64,000 nucleotides of DNA, from assembly GCA_015680685.1 (NCBI GenBank), contig MNCI01007821.1:147303-211302 (forward strand), given 5' to 3'. The position numbers and the translations under genes are program-made. Numbering within the stretch: position 1 is the stretch's first letter; each line of letters starts with the position of its first letter. This document shows, piece after piece, positions 1-10,879 of this stretch. The notes below the pieces were generated by a model. That model worked only from the letters and a program-made list of their open reading frames with translations. It was not told the origin of the DNA and made no database searches. This DNA comes from Gnetum montanum. Its lineage: Eukaryota; Streptophyta; Gnetopsida; Gnetales; Gnetaceae.

Positions 1-300
1 ATTAATGAAGTTTGAGATGAGGTCCTCTATCATGAAGTGCATCTTTACCCTTTGGTTTTCTTTCATTAGATCTTTTGCATGATGATTCTATTTGTTCATA
101 TGAATGAATCCTTAATAACCTATTGCATCATCCATCTCTTTGAGAAAATTTTCAATTCTCCACTTCTTTTCATTTTTAGTTGCTATTTGTAAAAAATCTT
201 TACCAAAACCTTTTTGACAAGACCAAACATCAATCTTATTTTAGTCACCATGAGAATAATCAAGCTTTTTATTACTACCATAATTTTTACAAATAAGTAA
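1..300. other. AT-rich sequence, unassigned
   Basis: I see no recognisable gene, repeat or element end here. The minus strand reads as lysine-rich fragments broken by stops, which may be old retrotransposon coding sequence, but no motif supports that. Homology to the B-type LTR starts near 300. Confidence 0.3.
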
Positions 301-1990
301 AGAATTCTCCTCATGAATGAGATTGAAACACCACAAAATTTCATGTTGTAATCTTCATTCCCTAACTTGATATAAGGATTCATTGTAAATGTGAGATATG
401 TAGTCCATGAGCTACAATATTCCATACTTAAGATTTTTGGGATCCAAAAATGCTCAAAAGTTGTTATTTTCTTACTTCCCAGGTAGAAATAGGTAACTCA
501 TCTTCATATTTGGTCTTGGGAAGGTCGAAAACACCTTTGGAATTGCTAAAAATGGCATTTTCATGGGTCTTGTAGGGGTATAATGTCAACAAGGCTAGAG
601 CCATTTTTAGTAGTCACTTTAACTACACTTTCATTAGTTATAGTAGCCAATGTAGTCACTACCAAGACCCAACAAAAATGGAACATTGGGATTGTTAGAA
701 TTTTCATTTTTCCAACAACAACCAACGTAGTCACTCCTAATCAATAATAGTCAATGTAGACAACATTCTCCACTAGGCATGGCACTTTCCAAAAAATTCC
801 ACCATTTTTATAGTTTACAACACTTTTTCCATTTTATAACACCTTCAACGTAGTCTACCAAGGCTAACGTAATGAGAATCATACCAATGTAGTTTAAAAA
901 GTTTGTTTACTATTTATGGTAAATGGATGCGTTTTGTGGCTATAACCCATTCCAAACTTACTATAAAAGGCAACTACATTGATAGTAAATGACCATTACC
1001 AACATAGTGAAAGCACTACCAGCATATTTAAAAACATTCATTTACTATTTATTGTCAACAGATGGATTTTGTGGATGTAGTCCATTCCAAACTTACTTCA
1101 AATAACAACTACGTTAATAGTAGATAACTAACTACACTAGTGGTAAATGACTGTTGTGACCCACAATCAATGCTAATCTATCAATAATCAATGGTAATCA
1201 ATGGTAGTCCTAAAAATGAAAACCCTAAATCTATAAATATCCAACATCAACATCATAGAATGGTTTCAAACATTTTTCATCCCGAGCACTTTGGCATTTT
1301 TGGAGTAACAACGTTTCTCATTTCCCAACCATCCAAGCCCATTACAACCTTTAAAACCCAAATATACTTTTAGTAGCAAAAAATAGCACTACATTGGGCA
1401 TAAAAATCTATGTCTAACTGCCATTTCATTGAAAGTGTAAACCCAATCCCATTCCCACATTGCAGACTTGGTGAAAAGTAATGAAAAGTTATAGAAAACC
1501 AAAGCTAGAAAGAAACTAGACCATGGAGTGATGCCTTCTCCAATAGGCTTCAAGCATCAGCAAGCAACTTCCTGTGCCTTTGGCACAAATTTATACATCA
1601 TGAACCCATTTCTTTAATACTTTTTAAATTTGGTTGTTCATGTTGTGCATGTTTTTTTTTCATTTCTATTTTTGCACTTACTTCTAGAACTGTAATTCTA
1701 TTTCTATTTCCATTTTCAGCAAACCATTTTCATTCCCATTTTTGTTCTCATTTCTATTCCATTTTTGTTTTTATTTTTGCTTTCCTATTTCATCTAGGAT
1801 CATGTTTTCATTTCCAAAACCACTCCTGTTTACACTCCATAAGTCCCTAGATGATTGATAAGACTACTTAAGCTACCTTGAATCCCATTTTTCAAAGGCC
1901 CTTGGGATTTGGGGTTTAAACTATTTTGATGCTTGGATCTTTCAATTTTCCATTCCAACAACTTAGATTTCCAACTCCAAAAATTTTCTA
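301..1990 (+). mobile_element. LTR of family B, copy 1, lacking its 5' part
   Basis: The segment matches 50.8-52.48 kb in the same orientation and 2.0-3.7 kb in reverse complement. Shared landmarks in order are the block around the cttcccaggtagaaatagg motif, a stretch with repeated short actacactttcagtag-type units, a duplicated stretch containing tttactatttatggtaaatgg, a TATA box (1232-1239), and a C/T-rich 3' part. The first 430 bases or so of the LTR, present in the other two copies, are missing. It carries no gene; small open frames on either strand are fortuitous. Confidence 0.75.
1232..1239 (+). promoter_or_regulatory. TATA box of LTR-B copy 1
   Basis: TATAAATA in the context ccctaaatctataaatatcc. 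The same element occurs at the equivalent place in the other two LTR-B copies, so it is the likely core promoter marking the U3/R boundary. Confidence 0.55.
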
Positions 1991-4104
1991 GCATTAGGAG
2001 GGTTGGAATGGAAAAATAAAAGATTCTAGAACTAGAATAGTTTTAACCTTGAATCCTAAGGGCCTTCAAAAAATAGGATTTAGGATGTCTTGGATGGTCT
2101 TTCCAATCACCCAAGGACATACGAAATGTAAAATAGAAGTGGTTTTGGAAATGCAAACATGATTGTAGAAAAAATTGAAAAGAAAAAATGAAAATGTAAA
2201 TGTAAAAGTAAATGAAAATGAGAATGAAAACAAGAATGCAAATGGCTTACTAAAAATGAAAATGAAAATAGAATTGCAGTAGTGAAAAAATGGAAATGGA
2301 AACTAAAATTTGCACAACATGAACAACAAAATTATAAAAAAAAAAGTATAAAAGAATTGGGTTCATGATGTACAAGTTTGTGCAAAGGGCATAAGAAGTT
2401 GCTTGCTAATGCTTGAAGTCCATTGGAGAAGGCACCATTCCATGATTTGGTTTCTTCCTAGCTTCAAGTTTTTGCAACTTTCCATTAGTTTTTACCAAGT
2501 CTACAAAGTGGGAATGGGATTGGATTTACAGTTTAAGGGCAATGGCAGTTACATGGAGGTTTCTATGCCCAATGTAGTGCTAGTTTCTACTACTAAAGAT
2601 ATAGTTGGGTTGCAAGGGTTATAATGGGATTTGATGGTTGGGAAATGGAAAATGTTGTTACTACAAAAATGCCAAAGTGCTTAGAATGAAAAATGATTAC
2701 AAATATTCTATGGTGTCAACATTGGGTATTTATAGGTTTAGGATTACCATTTTTATAATTTCCATTGATTACAATTAATTTTTGATAGATTTATGTTGAT
2801 TGTGGATTGTAATGGTCACCTGCTGCTAACATAGTTGATCATATATTGTTAGTGTAGTTTCTATTTGTGGTAATTTTGAAATGGACTACACCTAAAAAAC
2901 TCATCCATTTACCATAAATAGTAAATGGACTTTTGTGACTATGTTGGCAATGCTTGCACTGCACCAGTAATGGTCAATAGTCATCTACTATTAATGTACT
3001 TACCTTTTATAGTAATTCTAGAATGGGTTATAGCCACAAAATCTATATATTTATTATAAATAGTAAATGAACTTTTGCAACTACATTGTCCTTGGTAGAC
3101 TATGATGAAGGTGTTGAAAAATGGAAATTTTTCTATAAACTATGGAAATGATGGACTCCATTGGAAAGTGTCATGCTTGGTGGAGAATGTGGTATATGCT
3201 GGTTGTTGCTAACTAGAAGTGAGTACGTTGGCTATTATTGGAAAAAGGGAAATTCCAACTATCCCAATGTTGCACTTTTGTTGAGTCTTGGTAGTGACTA
3301 CAATGGCTATCATATCTACTAAAAGTATAGTTATAGTGACTACTGAAAATATAGTTATAGTGACTACTAAAAGTGTAGTTACAATCACTATTGAAAATGG
3401 CTCCAACGTAGTTGGGGTTATACCCCTACAAAAACCCATGAAAATGTCATTTTTAGTCATTCCAAAAGTGTTTTCAGCCTTCCCAAGCCCAAATATGGAC
3501 ATGAGGTGCCTATTTCTACCTGGGAAGTAAAGAAATAACAACTTCTGAAGCATTTTTTTGGCTACAACAAGCTGAAGTATGTAAGATTATAGGTCATGGA
3601 TTACATATCTCACATTTACAATGAATCCTTATCCCAAGTTTGGGAATGAAGATTTCAACATGAAATATAGTGGTGTTTCATTGGTTCCTCTTTTATGATG
3701 TCTAGAGGATTGACCTAAGAGACATAAAAAAAAGAATACAAAACACTATTATAGGTCCATCACCAATGTTTCCACTCCATGATTGATCTAGTACTATCAA
3801 ACCATGTGCTTTTGATGATGGGAGAAGGCTATGATGGTGAAACAATAACTATGTCATATGGAAATGGTCATGAAGGTTAATGACACATTTCAAATATTGA
3901 CATCATGGCCATGGTACAAATATGTTTGTCCATCGATGTTTTTGGCACTTCATCTTTGGAAGTGTTGGTCACTTGGCAGATGTGTATGAGGATCCAACAC
4001 TTAGCTCCAAGTTTCTTTGGTCATTAGGCTTCTCACTTTGTATTTTTGAAACCATTGGTTTGAGCTTTGAGGCTTCATTGACCATTTAGCTTCTTGGAAA
4101 TTTA
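1991..4104 (-). mobile_element. LTR of family B, copy 2, near full length, minus strand
   Basis: This is the reverse complement of the LTR at 50.36-52.48 kb along nearly all its length. It abuts copy 1 tail to tail, around a 40-50 base turn near 1,960-2,005 flanked by the complementary runs ttccattccaac and gttggaatggaa. Between 3,305 and 3,400 it has four 24-base repeats (agttatagtgactactgaaa type), also present in copy 3. Reading on the minus strand, it is preceded by a purine-rich tract (4105-4118), so it looks like the 3' LTR of a minus-strand element whose interior is lost. Confidence 0.75.
2727..2734 (-). promoter_or_regulatory. TATA box of LTR-B copy 2
   Basis: The reverse complement reads TATAAATA after cctaaacc, at the position matching 1232-1239 and 51756-51763. 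Confidence 0.5.
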
Positions 4105-4118
4105 CTTTCCCACCCCTA
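4105..4118 (-). other. polypurine tract next to LTR-B copy 2
   Basis: The minus strand reads aggggtgggaaag followed by taaatttccaagaag. The same pair, aaggatggggaag then taaatttccaagaag, lies in front of the 3' LTR of element B. Polypurine tracts prime plus-strand DNA synthesis directly upstream of a 3' LTR. Confidence 0.5.
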
Positions 4119-4480
4119 TTGTTTTTTTCTTTGTGGGGTAAAAACATCATTGGGTTTCTTTTGCCAAGGCTAACCTAACTTGGTTTTCCCACCTAGTGAG
4201 ATGTGTTACACTCAATGAAGTAGATGGTTTTCCATTGAATGAGGGGTGTTACATTCAAAGGACTTGAAGGTGGAGCATGATGAAGGAATGTTGTATGGCC
4301 ATATTACATGAGTGTCAAACATTAGTCAACATCACCACCCAAGATAAGAAAGGTTATAATCAGGTTATGGGGTTGGGATCAAGGAGTGGTAATAACACTC
4401 TTAACAAAGTAGGAAAATGGTACTAGCACTCTTAATAAAGTAGAACAAAATTACCAAATCTTGCACATGAAGGTTGTACC
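4119..4480. other. junction sequence between LTR-B copy 2 and element A
   Basis: The first 70 bases still resemble the reverse complement of 50.25-50.33 kb, the end of the B interior. The rest has no gene and no match elsewhere in the window. The LTR of element A is recognisable from about 4,480, so its outer end has been lost here. Confidence 0.4.
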
Positions 4481-5058
4481 GTCTAAAATCATCGATCTCT
4501 GGCTGGAAGGAACTAGAGGTCGTGGGATCACCGAACAGGCACAAAAGATCCTACCTTTGCCTGAGGGCAAGCTGGAATGAATGAAGGTAGAGTACCTTGA
4601 GTGGTCTGCACGTGGATAAGACAAGGATTTCCCCAAATTTACACTGAAGTGCTATACGCTAGGTTATATGTAAATAGCGTAACAAGCATAAATTAGAGTG
4701 TAAAAAGCGTAACTGATGCAAACAGAGTGTAGATGTAAACGAGCATAAATAGAAAACATGCAACAATTAATGCAAACTGTAAATGATTTTAGGAAGAAAA
4801 TATAACAATGGAATTTCAAAATGAGAGTACAATGCACTGGTCTAATGTAGTTGTGACTTGGACACAAGGTGACAAAAAGCCCCAGTGGATGTAGGGATGT
4901 GTGGGCTAGTTCACACTGTAAGCACAGTGTAGAGGCTGTATGTTCAACGTACAGGGTTCTCCAACGTACAAGGTTCTCTACTCTATTTCTCAATGTCTCT
5001 GCTCTCTGGTTTGCTCTAGAAGTTGTTGACCGACCTCGTTCTAGCGGAAAATCAGGGG

Positions 5059-5066
5059 TTTTATAC
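5059..5066 (-). promoter_or_regulatory. TATA box of the left LTR of element A
   Basis: The minus strand reads GTATAAAA in cctgtataaaacccc. The right LTR has ATATAAAA at the same place. The gcgtatac minisatellite lies upstream of it on the minus strand, that is in U3. Confidence 0.5.
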
Positions 5067-5159
5067 AGGTTTTGACGTTAGACTTGGGTTGAGTGACATG
5101 TGGCGCATTGACTGGGTACAAAAGGGTGGAATTTACAAGTGTACAACATGTTACATCTG

Positions 5160-5640
5160 CTGGGCATATACGCTAGGTGTATACGCTGTGTCTGGTGGAT
5201 GTAGACTCGGCATATACGTTGGGCGTATATGTTGGATGTGCTGGGTGTATACGGTGGGCATGTACGCTGATGGATGCTGGCGTATACACTCGGCATGTAC
5301 ACTGATGGATGCTAGCATATACACTAGGCGTGTACATTGATGGATGCTACCTTGTGCCAAATCTTTCTCTGCAATGCTATTTCCATGCTGCCTTTGGGGA
5401 TTTCATGCCGGGCGTATACATCGGTTGTACCTGCTGAGCGTACATATGAGGCGTGTATGCTGGGTATGTACAATAGGCATCTACGCTAGGCATATACGCT
5501 GTGGATGTCAGGTGTATATGCTAGGTGTATACGATGCGGATGTTAGGCATATACGCTAGGCATATACGCTAGGCGTATATGCTGAGCATATACACTGTGA
5601 ATGTGAACTTGAGCATATATGGTGGGCGTATTCGCTAAGA
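5160..5640. repeat. gcgtatac minisatellite in the U3 of LTR A
   Basis: Dozens of variants of ctaggcgtatacg / ctgggcatatacg follow each other, partly grouped in longer units containing tgatggatgctgg. The core gtatac is palindromic. The same array is at 30,190-30,600, and related gcgta-type repeats occur at 10,880-11,700 and 28,850-29,480. Confidence 0.75.
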
Positions 5641-5778
5641 CTGCATACTTAGTGAAAATTAAGTATCGTTGATCTCCGAAGGTACCATGTTTGACACCAG
5701 ATGTAGCTGTGGTCATCTGTGGGTTCCAGGGACCTGCTTCTTGTTGGAGAAGTACTAAGCTTGAAATTTTCTGGTGTT

Positions 5779-5860
5779 TCATTGGCCCCTCTTTGTTGAA
5801 GCTTGGAGGAATCAACCTGAGAAGCGTTGACAAAGAAGTGGAAAACACCACAAGCAACTT
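5779..5860 (-). repeat. module shared by LTR A and LTR B
   Basis: The stretch from ggtgtttcattggcccctc to gcgttgacaaag is nearly the same as part of LTR B (3,685-3,740, and 50,735-50,800 in reverse complement). The right LTR of element A lacks it. LTR families A and B are otherwise very different. Confidence 0.55.
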
Positions 5861-6640
5861 AATAGAGACTTTGTCCATTGCCACTTGACTAAACGTCATT
5901 GCACTGTGTTCAGTAGTACATAGGATTGAGAGACGTAAAATTTGTATCTGGATGGGGAAATGGAGATTGTGGGGATTGGGAATTGACCAAGAGATTGTTC
6001 TTAGTAAAGGGTATGTTCTGGTGTGTTTCATGTTGATCCTTGTCAATAGCCATTATTTAGCAGGTTCGGAATCTAGACATGCGATGTGCATCCTTTGGCA
6101 GAACAAGACTCTTGGTTAGTGTCCAAGAGGGCTTGTTGGCGAGGCCAAAGCCATGGGTTAGTGTTTAGGAGGAGCCTATTGGCGGAGAGCCAAAGCCATG
6201 CAACTGGGTGTTTCTTGATTATTTTTGACATGAGTACTTGGTTCCAAGACAACTACCTTCTCGCCTGGGACTTGTGTGGGAAGTGCCAAGGGTCTCACCT
6301 TTTTTTATATATAAAGAAACTTTGCTTTGATCTTGTACTCATGCTCAAGTGCTATGTTGTGTGTTGCAACTGCTTTAAAGTGTTACAGTGTGCAACAACA
6401 TGCTCAAAGTTTTGAATGTACTGGGTGTATTAGAGGCGTGGCTGAGTAGAATGTGTCGATGAATAGATAGAAAATATACTGGGAAATGGGGATGTACTAG
6501 TGAATGATTTGATTTAGTCTTTCCATGTATGTTGTGAACAATGTCTCACCTTGCTGCTTATGATGAAATGCATTTTTGTGCGAAAACCTTTGGGTGTCAT
6601 CCTGCAAACATAACTCTAAGGAAACAAGAAAACCATGAGT

Positions 6641-7220
6641 GAATAAGCAAGCTTAGACTTAAATAGCTACAAATGGAACAAAGACATTGGAGGAGATTTC
6701 AGGCACTATATATGAATGGCAGCAATGTTGATAGGATCGTCTGATGGTGGGCAATGCAGTGATTTTGATGAAATTTGAATGTGGCCGCTAATTGAAGAAC
6801 TAGAGATGAACTTGCCAATTTATAGTATTAGTGGACTAGCATGGGTTAGTTTTATGTCATAACCCGTTGGACATTTCCTATTTAGCGTCGTGGTGGATGT
6901 TATGTTGCCAGTTTCTAGTCTTAGCAGACCATGAAGAGGCAAACCAGTTTATAGTCTTAGCAGACTCTAGTGAATGCAATGGTGGTAGTTTACTGTCATG
7001 CCAGATAGGTGCTAGTTTATCTTCATTGCAGACACTGTGTGGTATCAGTTTATCATCATAATGCCAGGACTAGCTACGGTATCAGTTTTAAGTCATGATC
7101 TAGGACTATTCTATGGTATCAGTTTACCGTCATGATTCTAAGACAAGCTATGGTATCAGTTTAACATCATGATTCTAGGACTCTCATGTACCTAAGCTTG
7201 TACTCAAATATAGAATGGTT
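6641..7220. repeat. pol-to-LTR spacer with cagttta tandem array
   Basis: From about 6,840 to 7,190 degenerate units of 37-40 bases repeat around the core ggtatcagtttaccgtcatg, with atgattctaggac-type linkers. No coding sequence is visible. Similar gtttaa-centred arrays occur at 10,500-10,620, 15,780-15,930, 30,880-31,060 and, in reverse, 50,150-50,265, each time at the end of a coding unit of a Tat-like element. Confidence 0.65.
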
Positions 7221-8394
7221 TTAGGAACAAGTAATTGGTTGGATTGTCAAGCTCATTCCCTTCCATATTTGCGAACTTGAATGCTCCGTTGTCAAATGCT
7301 TTGATGACCAAGTAAGGCCCTTCCCAGTTGGCTGAGAATTTCTCCAAATGTTCCCAAATGGCCTTAAGTACAAGGTCACCTTCTTTGATAGGGTGCTTAT
7401 GAATGTCATGTCAATGTTTCTGCCATTGTTTTTTCTAGTACCATTCGATCTGATCGAGCGCACGTATACGTTCCTCCTCCACCGAGTCCAGGTCAATGAT
7501 GCGTAGGTCATTGGTTTGCCTGTCGTCAAGGAGTCTAGAAAGTGTGGTCCTTAGAGATGGTACCTATAATTCCAAAGGTAAAACAGCTTCTAAACTGTAA
7601 ACAAGGCTATATGGTGTTTTACCTATTAAAGTTTGGTGCATAGTACGGTATGCCCACAATGAGTATACCAATTGTTCGTGCCACCTTCTCTTGCTTTGGG
7701 TAAGCATCCTTTTAAGTATCGTAATAATCATTTTGTTTGTTACCTCTGCTTACCCATTGCTTTGAGGATAGTAAGGGGATGAAAATGAGTGTTTGATCCC
7801 TAGACTTTCACAAAAGGTTTTGGTCTCGACACTGCTAAATTGTGGCCCATTGTCAGTGATGATGGTCATGGGAATGCCAAAGCGAGTTACAATATTTTCG
7901 AGAATGAAATTGCACACGTGTTTAGATGTAGTTTTTCGAAGGGGAGCAGATTCTACCCACTTCGTGAAATATTCTATTGCGGTTATGATGAAACTATGCC
8001 CTACAGAAGATGAGGGTGTTATTGGGTCGATAAGGTCCAACCCCCACTTTTGAAAGGGCCATGTGATTTGCATCGTATGCAACTCATTTGGTGGGACATG
8101 GATTAGATTGCTATGTTTTTGACAAGTACTACATGTTTTAACCTTGGAGAGACAGTCATATTCCATGTGTGGCCAATAGTAGCCTAAGCATCTTATCTTC
8201 ATTGCCATGGCTTTTGGCGCTATGTGTCCTCCACATAGTCCTTCATGTACCTGTCCAACGATGGTTTGGGCATCGGTGCTACCAATGCATGTTAGCAATA
8301 TGCCTTCATAGGATCTATGACACAATGTGTCCCCTACCAAGGTATATTTCCGAGAACATTTTCGTACTACATCCTTTTGTGCATTTGTTAGATG
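7221..8394 (-). pseudogene. integrase of element A
   Basis: This is the C-terminal part of the Tat-like polyprotein, which would join the element cDNA to chromosomal DNA in the nucleus. The HHCC zinc-binding domain is seen as HEGLCGGH and then CSTCQKH (about 8,250-8,110). The catalytic core has WGLDLI, ITDNGPQFSS and AEVTNK, so all three acidic residues of the D,D,E triad are still coded. A stop replaces the glutamine just before the glutamate (about 7,750). The C-terminal part continues in shifted frames, with KEGDLVLKAIW-like and NWEGPYLVIKAF-like segments, to about 7,221. Frameshifts and stops make it non-functional. The cagttta array and the 3' LTR follow. Confidence 0.8.
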
Positions 8395-8880
8395 TCATGG
8401 AGTTTCTACGTGTAGAAGGTATTCTTTTATGTCATCATACCATTCTATTGCGCGTGTTGTACTAATCGATGCGATTGGCAACGTGTCAAGAGTGTTTGTT
8501 ATTGGTTCGACACAATTGATTACGGAGCTTGGTAATGTATGGAACATGTCTAGAAATATATTTAATGCTAATGTGGCTAATGCGTCTATAATAGTGTTAT
8601 CATTTCTAGAGACGTGTTGCACATCGATGTTTTCAAATCGCCTCATCAAGTGTTTTGCCAAGTCACAGTATGGTTGTAAATGTTGGAATTTGCATGTATA
8701 AACATCTATGACCTGGTTTAAGACCAGTTGTGAGTCTCCTTTAACTACAAGCCGTGTGATGTCTGAAGCTAATGCTTCCACGAGACCTCTAAGTAGACCT
8801 TCATACTCTACTATGTTGTTGGTACAACGAAAGTTGAAACGATAAGCAAAGGGTCTGATCTCCCCAGAGGGATANTGGCC
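8395..8880 (-). pseudogene. second, archaeal-type RNase H of element A (N-terminus deleted)
   Basis: The minus strand encodes CTNNIVEYEGLL, then VVKGDSQLVLNQV, then NDNTIIDALATLA. These are the E, D and D motifs of the extra RNase H domain found between RNase H and integrase in Tat-lineage elements. The first motif (DGA), which is present in element B near 48,390, is missing. Comparison with B suggests that about 280 bases were deleted around 8,875, removing the end of the first RNase H and the start of this domain. The one ambiguous base of this region (8,875) lies at that junction. Confidence 0.7.
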
Positions 8881-8889
8881 CTAAGCACA

Positions 8890-9191
8890 TTATCCTTGCA
8901 AATTATGTTAACTTGGTTACGGAAGAGGTAATGTCGTCATTTTCTCAAAGAAAAGACCAAAGCTAAACATGAACTCTCCACGTCATTATACTTTTTCTTG
9001 TGGGCAACTAATGCATGGCTTAAGTAATATACAAGGACTTCAGTTCCGTCATCTTGTTTTTGGAAAATCATAGACACGATTGACGAATTCGAAGTGGCAA
9101 GGTAGATGTAAAATGGTTTATCATTCTGAGGTGGATAAACTATGGGTAGTCGGGCAAGTGTCATTTTAATATTATTGAATGCTTCTTGGCA
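8890..9191 (-). pseudogene. RNase H of element A (C-terminally deleted)
   Basis: Following the RT thumb, the frame reads PFYIYLATSNSSIVSMIFQ, LVYYLSHAL and KYNDVESSCLALVFSLRK, then RHYLF. This is the usual Ty3 RNase H sequence order, with the active-site aspartate position replaced (YLATS where YLAVS or VDAS is common in plant elements). The family domain degrades the RNA strand during reverse transcription. The C-terminal third is cut off by the deletion near 8,875. Confidence 0.7.
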
Positions 9192-10390
9192 CTATGGAGT
9201 CCATTCAAAATGGACGTTCTTGTGCAACAAGTGATTCATAGGTTTTAAGTTGTCTATTAGTTTCTCTATGAAATGCCTGATAAATTGTAATCTACCTTGT
9301 AGACCTCGAAGTTCAGTAAGGTTGCCAGGTGGTTTCAGGTTTGTTATGGCCTTGATCTTATTGGGGTCTACTCGTATCCCTATTTCTGAGGCTATAAATC
9401 CAAGCATTTTTCCTATTTTGACGCCGAAGACACATTTCTTTGGGTTAAGCCTCAGTTCATACTTTAAACAATGCTTTAATAGTAAGTCGAGATCTTGTAC
9501 ATGTTGTTTCAATGTTTTTGATTTACCCACAATGTCATCCACGTAATTGTTGAGTGAGTGTAACATGTAATCACTAAAGATAAATGTCATCGCTCTTTGA
9601 TACATGGCCCCAGCATTCTTGAGACCAAAGGGCATCATTGTATAACAAAAGGTTCCCCATGGTGTCATAAAGGTTGTCTGAAGCTGATGCTCCGAGTTGA
9701 TGCGTATTTGATTCTATCCCGAGAAGTCATCCATAAAAGATAATAGTGCATGCCCAGTGGTCGAGTCAACAAGTTGATCAATACTGAGTAGGGGAAAATC
9801 ATCTTTTATGGATGTAAAGTTTAAATCTCGGAAGTTGATGCATAAGTGAATGCTTTCATTCTTCTTTGGGACAATGACCATGTTGGATACCCGCTCGGCG
9901 TAATCAATAGCCCAAATGAAACTAGCTTGATAAAGCTTGGTGATCTCATTGTGAACTGCCAATGCCACCTCAGGTTTAACCTTTCATGCCTTTTGTTTTA
10001 CTGGTCTCAATTTCGGATCAAGGATAATGTTATGCTGGACAATTCAAGGGTCTAACTCAAGCATGTCCATGTAAGACCAAGAGAATGCTTTTATGTTTTC
10101 CCTAAGCACGTCCTCAATGTCTTTGGCTAATTGCAGTTGTAGTAATGTGCTTAATTTTAATATTTTAATTTCCCCATTGGGCATGGTGATGGGGGTTTTA
10201 GCCAACGAGTCTTCGGTTATATTTTTGGCTTCCATGTCGAGGGGTTTTGTCATACCTTTGTAGTTGTCTATTGTTTTCTGTGTTGAGGCTATGACTGCAT
10301 CATCTGTTGATGAACTTAAGTGGATGAGGTTTATGTTGATGTCCCTTGCAATTTTTCCATATGGTCCATCAATGATTAATGGTGCGATTA
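9192..10390 (-). pseudogene. reverse transcriptase of element A
   Basis: The minus strand encodes, in order, a pre-RT segment (IKAFSWSYMDMLELDP, about 10,060), an NMVIVPKKN block, INFRDLN, a palm segment ending SFMDDFSG (9,714), TPWGTFCYTMMPFGLKNAG, and the catalytic box NNYVDDIVGKSK (about 9,540). The thumb follows with LRLNPKKCVFGV. The YVDD box is intact. Several stops and frame changes interrupt it (for example at 9,713 and 9,990). Upstream on the minus strand, 10,260-10,390 still reads as weak polyprotein. The antisense gene starts 740 bases further on, in the opposite direction. Confidence 0.8.
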
Positions 10391-10843
10391 AATGCTAGCA
10401 ATCCATCAGGCTTGCTCCTACCAATAAACAGAGAGCAGAATGAGCTAATGGGTATCATCCTATGTTCTTTGGTAATTTAAATTATGTGTATATGCATGAT
10501 GGTGGTTTATCATCACACCGAGACGCATGGCAGTTTAAGGCCATACTGGGCCATGGGTGGCAATTTAACACCTTACCAGGCCAAATGTAATCTGTAGGTG
10601 GTAGTTTAAGGCCTTACCGGGCCATAACGTTGTTTATGCTGGATTGTTTAGCGTAAACACGTGAAATGGGATTCACAGGGGAATGGGATGTAGTAATTTT
10701 TTTTATTTTAGATATATATATATATATATATATTATTTCTGAGCAAATTTCAATTAAAATAAGTAAAAAAGGCAAAAAAAAAGGAAAAAATGACAAACCG
10801 CGAGGCTGTGGTGGTAGCGACAATGACAGCGACGACGGAGTGC
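10391..10843. repeat. spacer with cagtttaaggcc array and (TA)n run
   Basis: Between 10,500 and 10,620 three to four units of about 38 bases carry the core ggcagtttaaggccatactgg. A TA dinucleotide run spans about 10,709-10,733 and a purine-rich stretch about 10,765-10,790. No coding sequence is visible. The region separates the head of RT (minus strand) from the promoter of the antisense gene (plus strand). Confidence 0.6.
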
Positions 10844-10851
10844 TATATAAA
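10844..10851 (+). promoter_or_regulatory. TATA box of the antisense gene in element A
   Basis: TATATAAA in tgctatataaaatgggggg, about 285 bases before the predicted start codon and just ahead of a leader of gcgta repeats. The position fits a core promoter for the plus-strand gene; this is an inference from sequence only. Confidence 0.5.
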
Positions 10852-10879
10852 ATGGGGGGTCATTTGTCACATTGCATTC

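Larger units (their letters stand above)
4480..6640 (-). repeat. 3' LTR of element A, outer end truncated
   Basis: Bases 4,480-5,780 align with 29,510-30,738 almost continuously, including the TATA box and the gcgtatac repeats. The copies part company at about 5,780 and meet again at a short block (6,598-6,640 with 30,795-30,838, catcctgcaaac...). So either some 750 bases were lost from the right LTR or gained in this one. The 650 bases at the left end of the right LTR have no counterpart here. The inner boundary is uncertain: a purine-rich run on the minus strand near 6,290-6,310 is another candidate limit. Confidence 0.7.

Noticed and set aside
183-425. 80-codon minus-strand open frame
   Set aside because: It overlaps the LTR-B homology and is not open in the other two copies; it is fortuitous.
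3209-3553. 114-codon minus-strand frame with repeated VTI/VVT residues
   Set aside because: It is a translation of the 24-base tandem repeats inside the LTR, and both strands are open for that reason.
5023-5559. Cysteine/tyrosine/glycine-rich open frames in LTR A
   Set aside because: They come from the gcgtatac repeats and do not persist in the right LTR as the same protein.
5160-5640. CRISPR-like array of short repeats (gcgtatac)
   Set aside because: There are no unique spacers of constant length, the units are degenerate and contiguous, and the surroundings are plant LTR sequence. It is a minisatellite.
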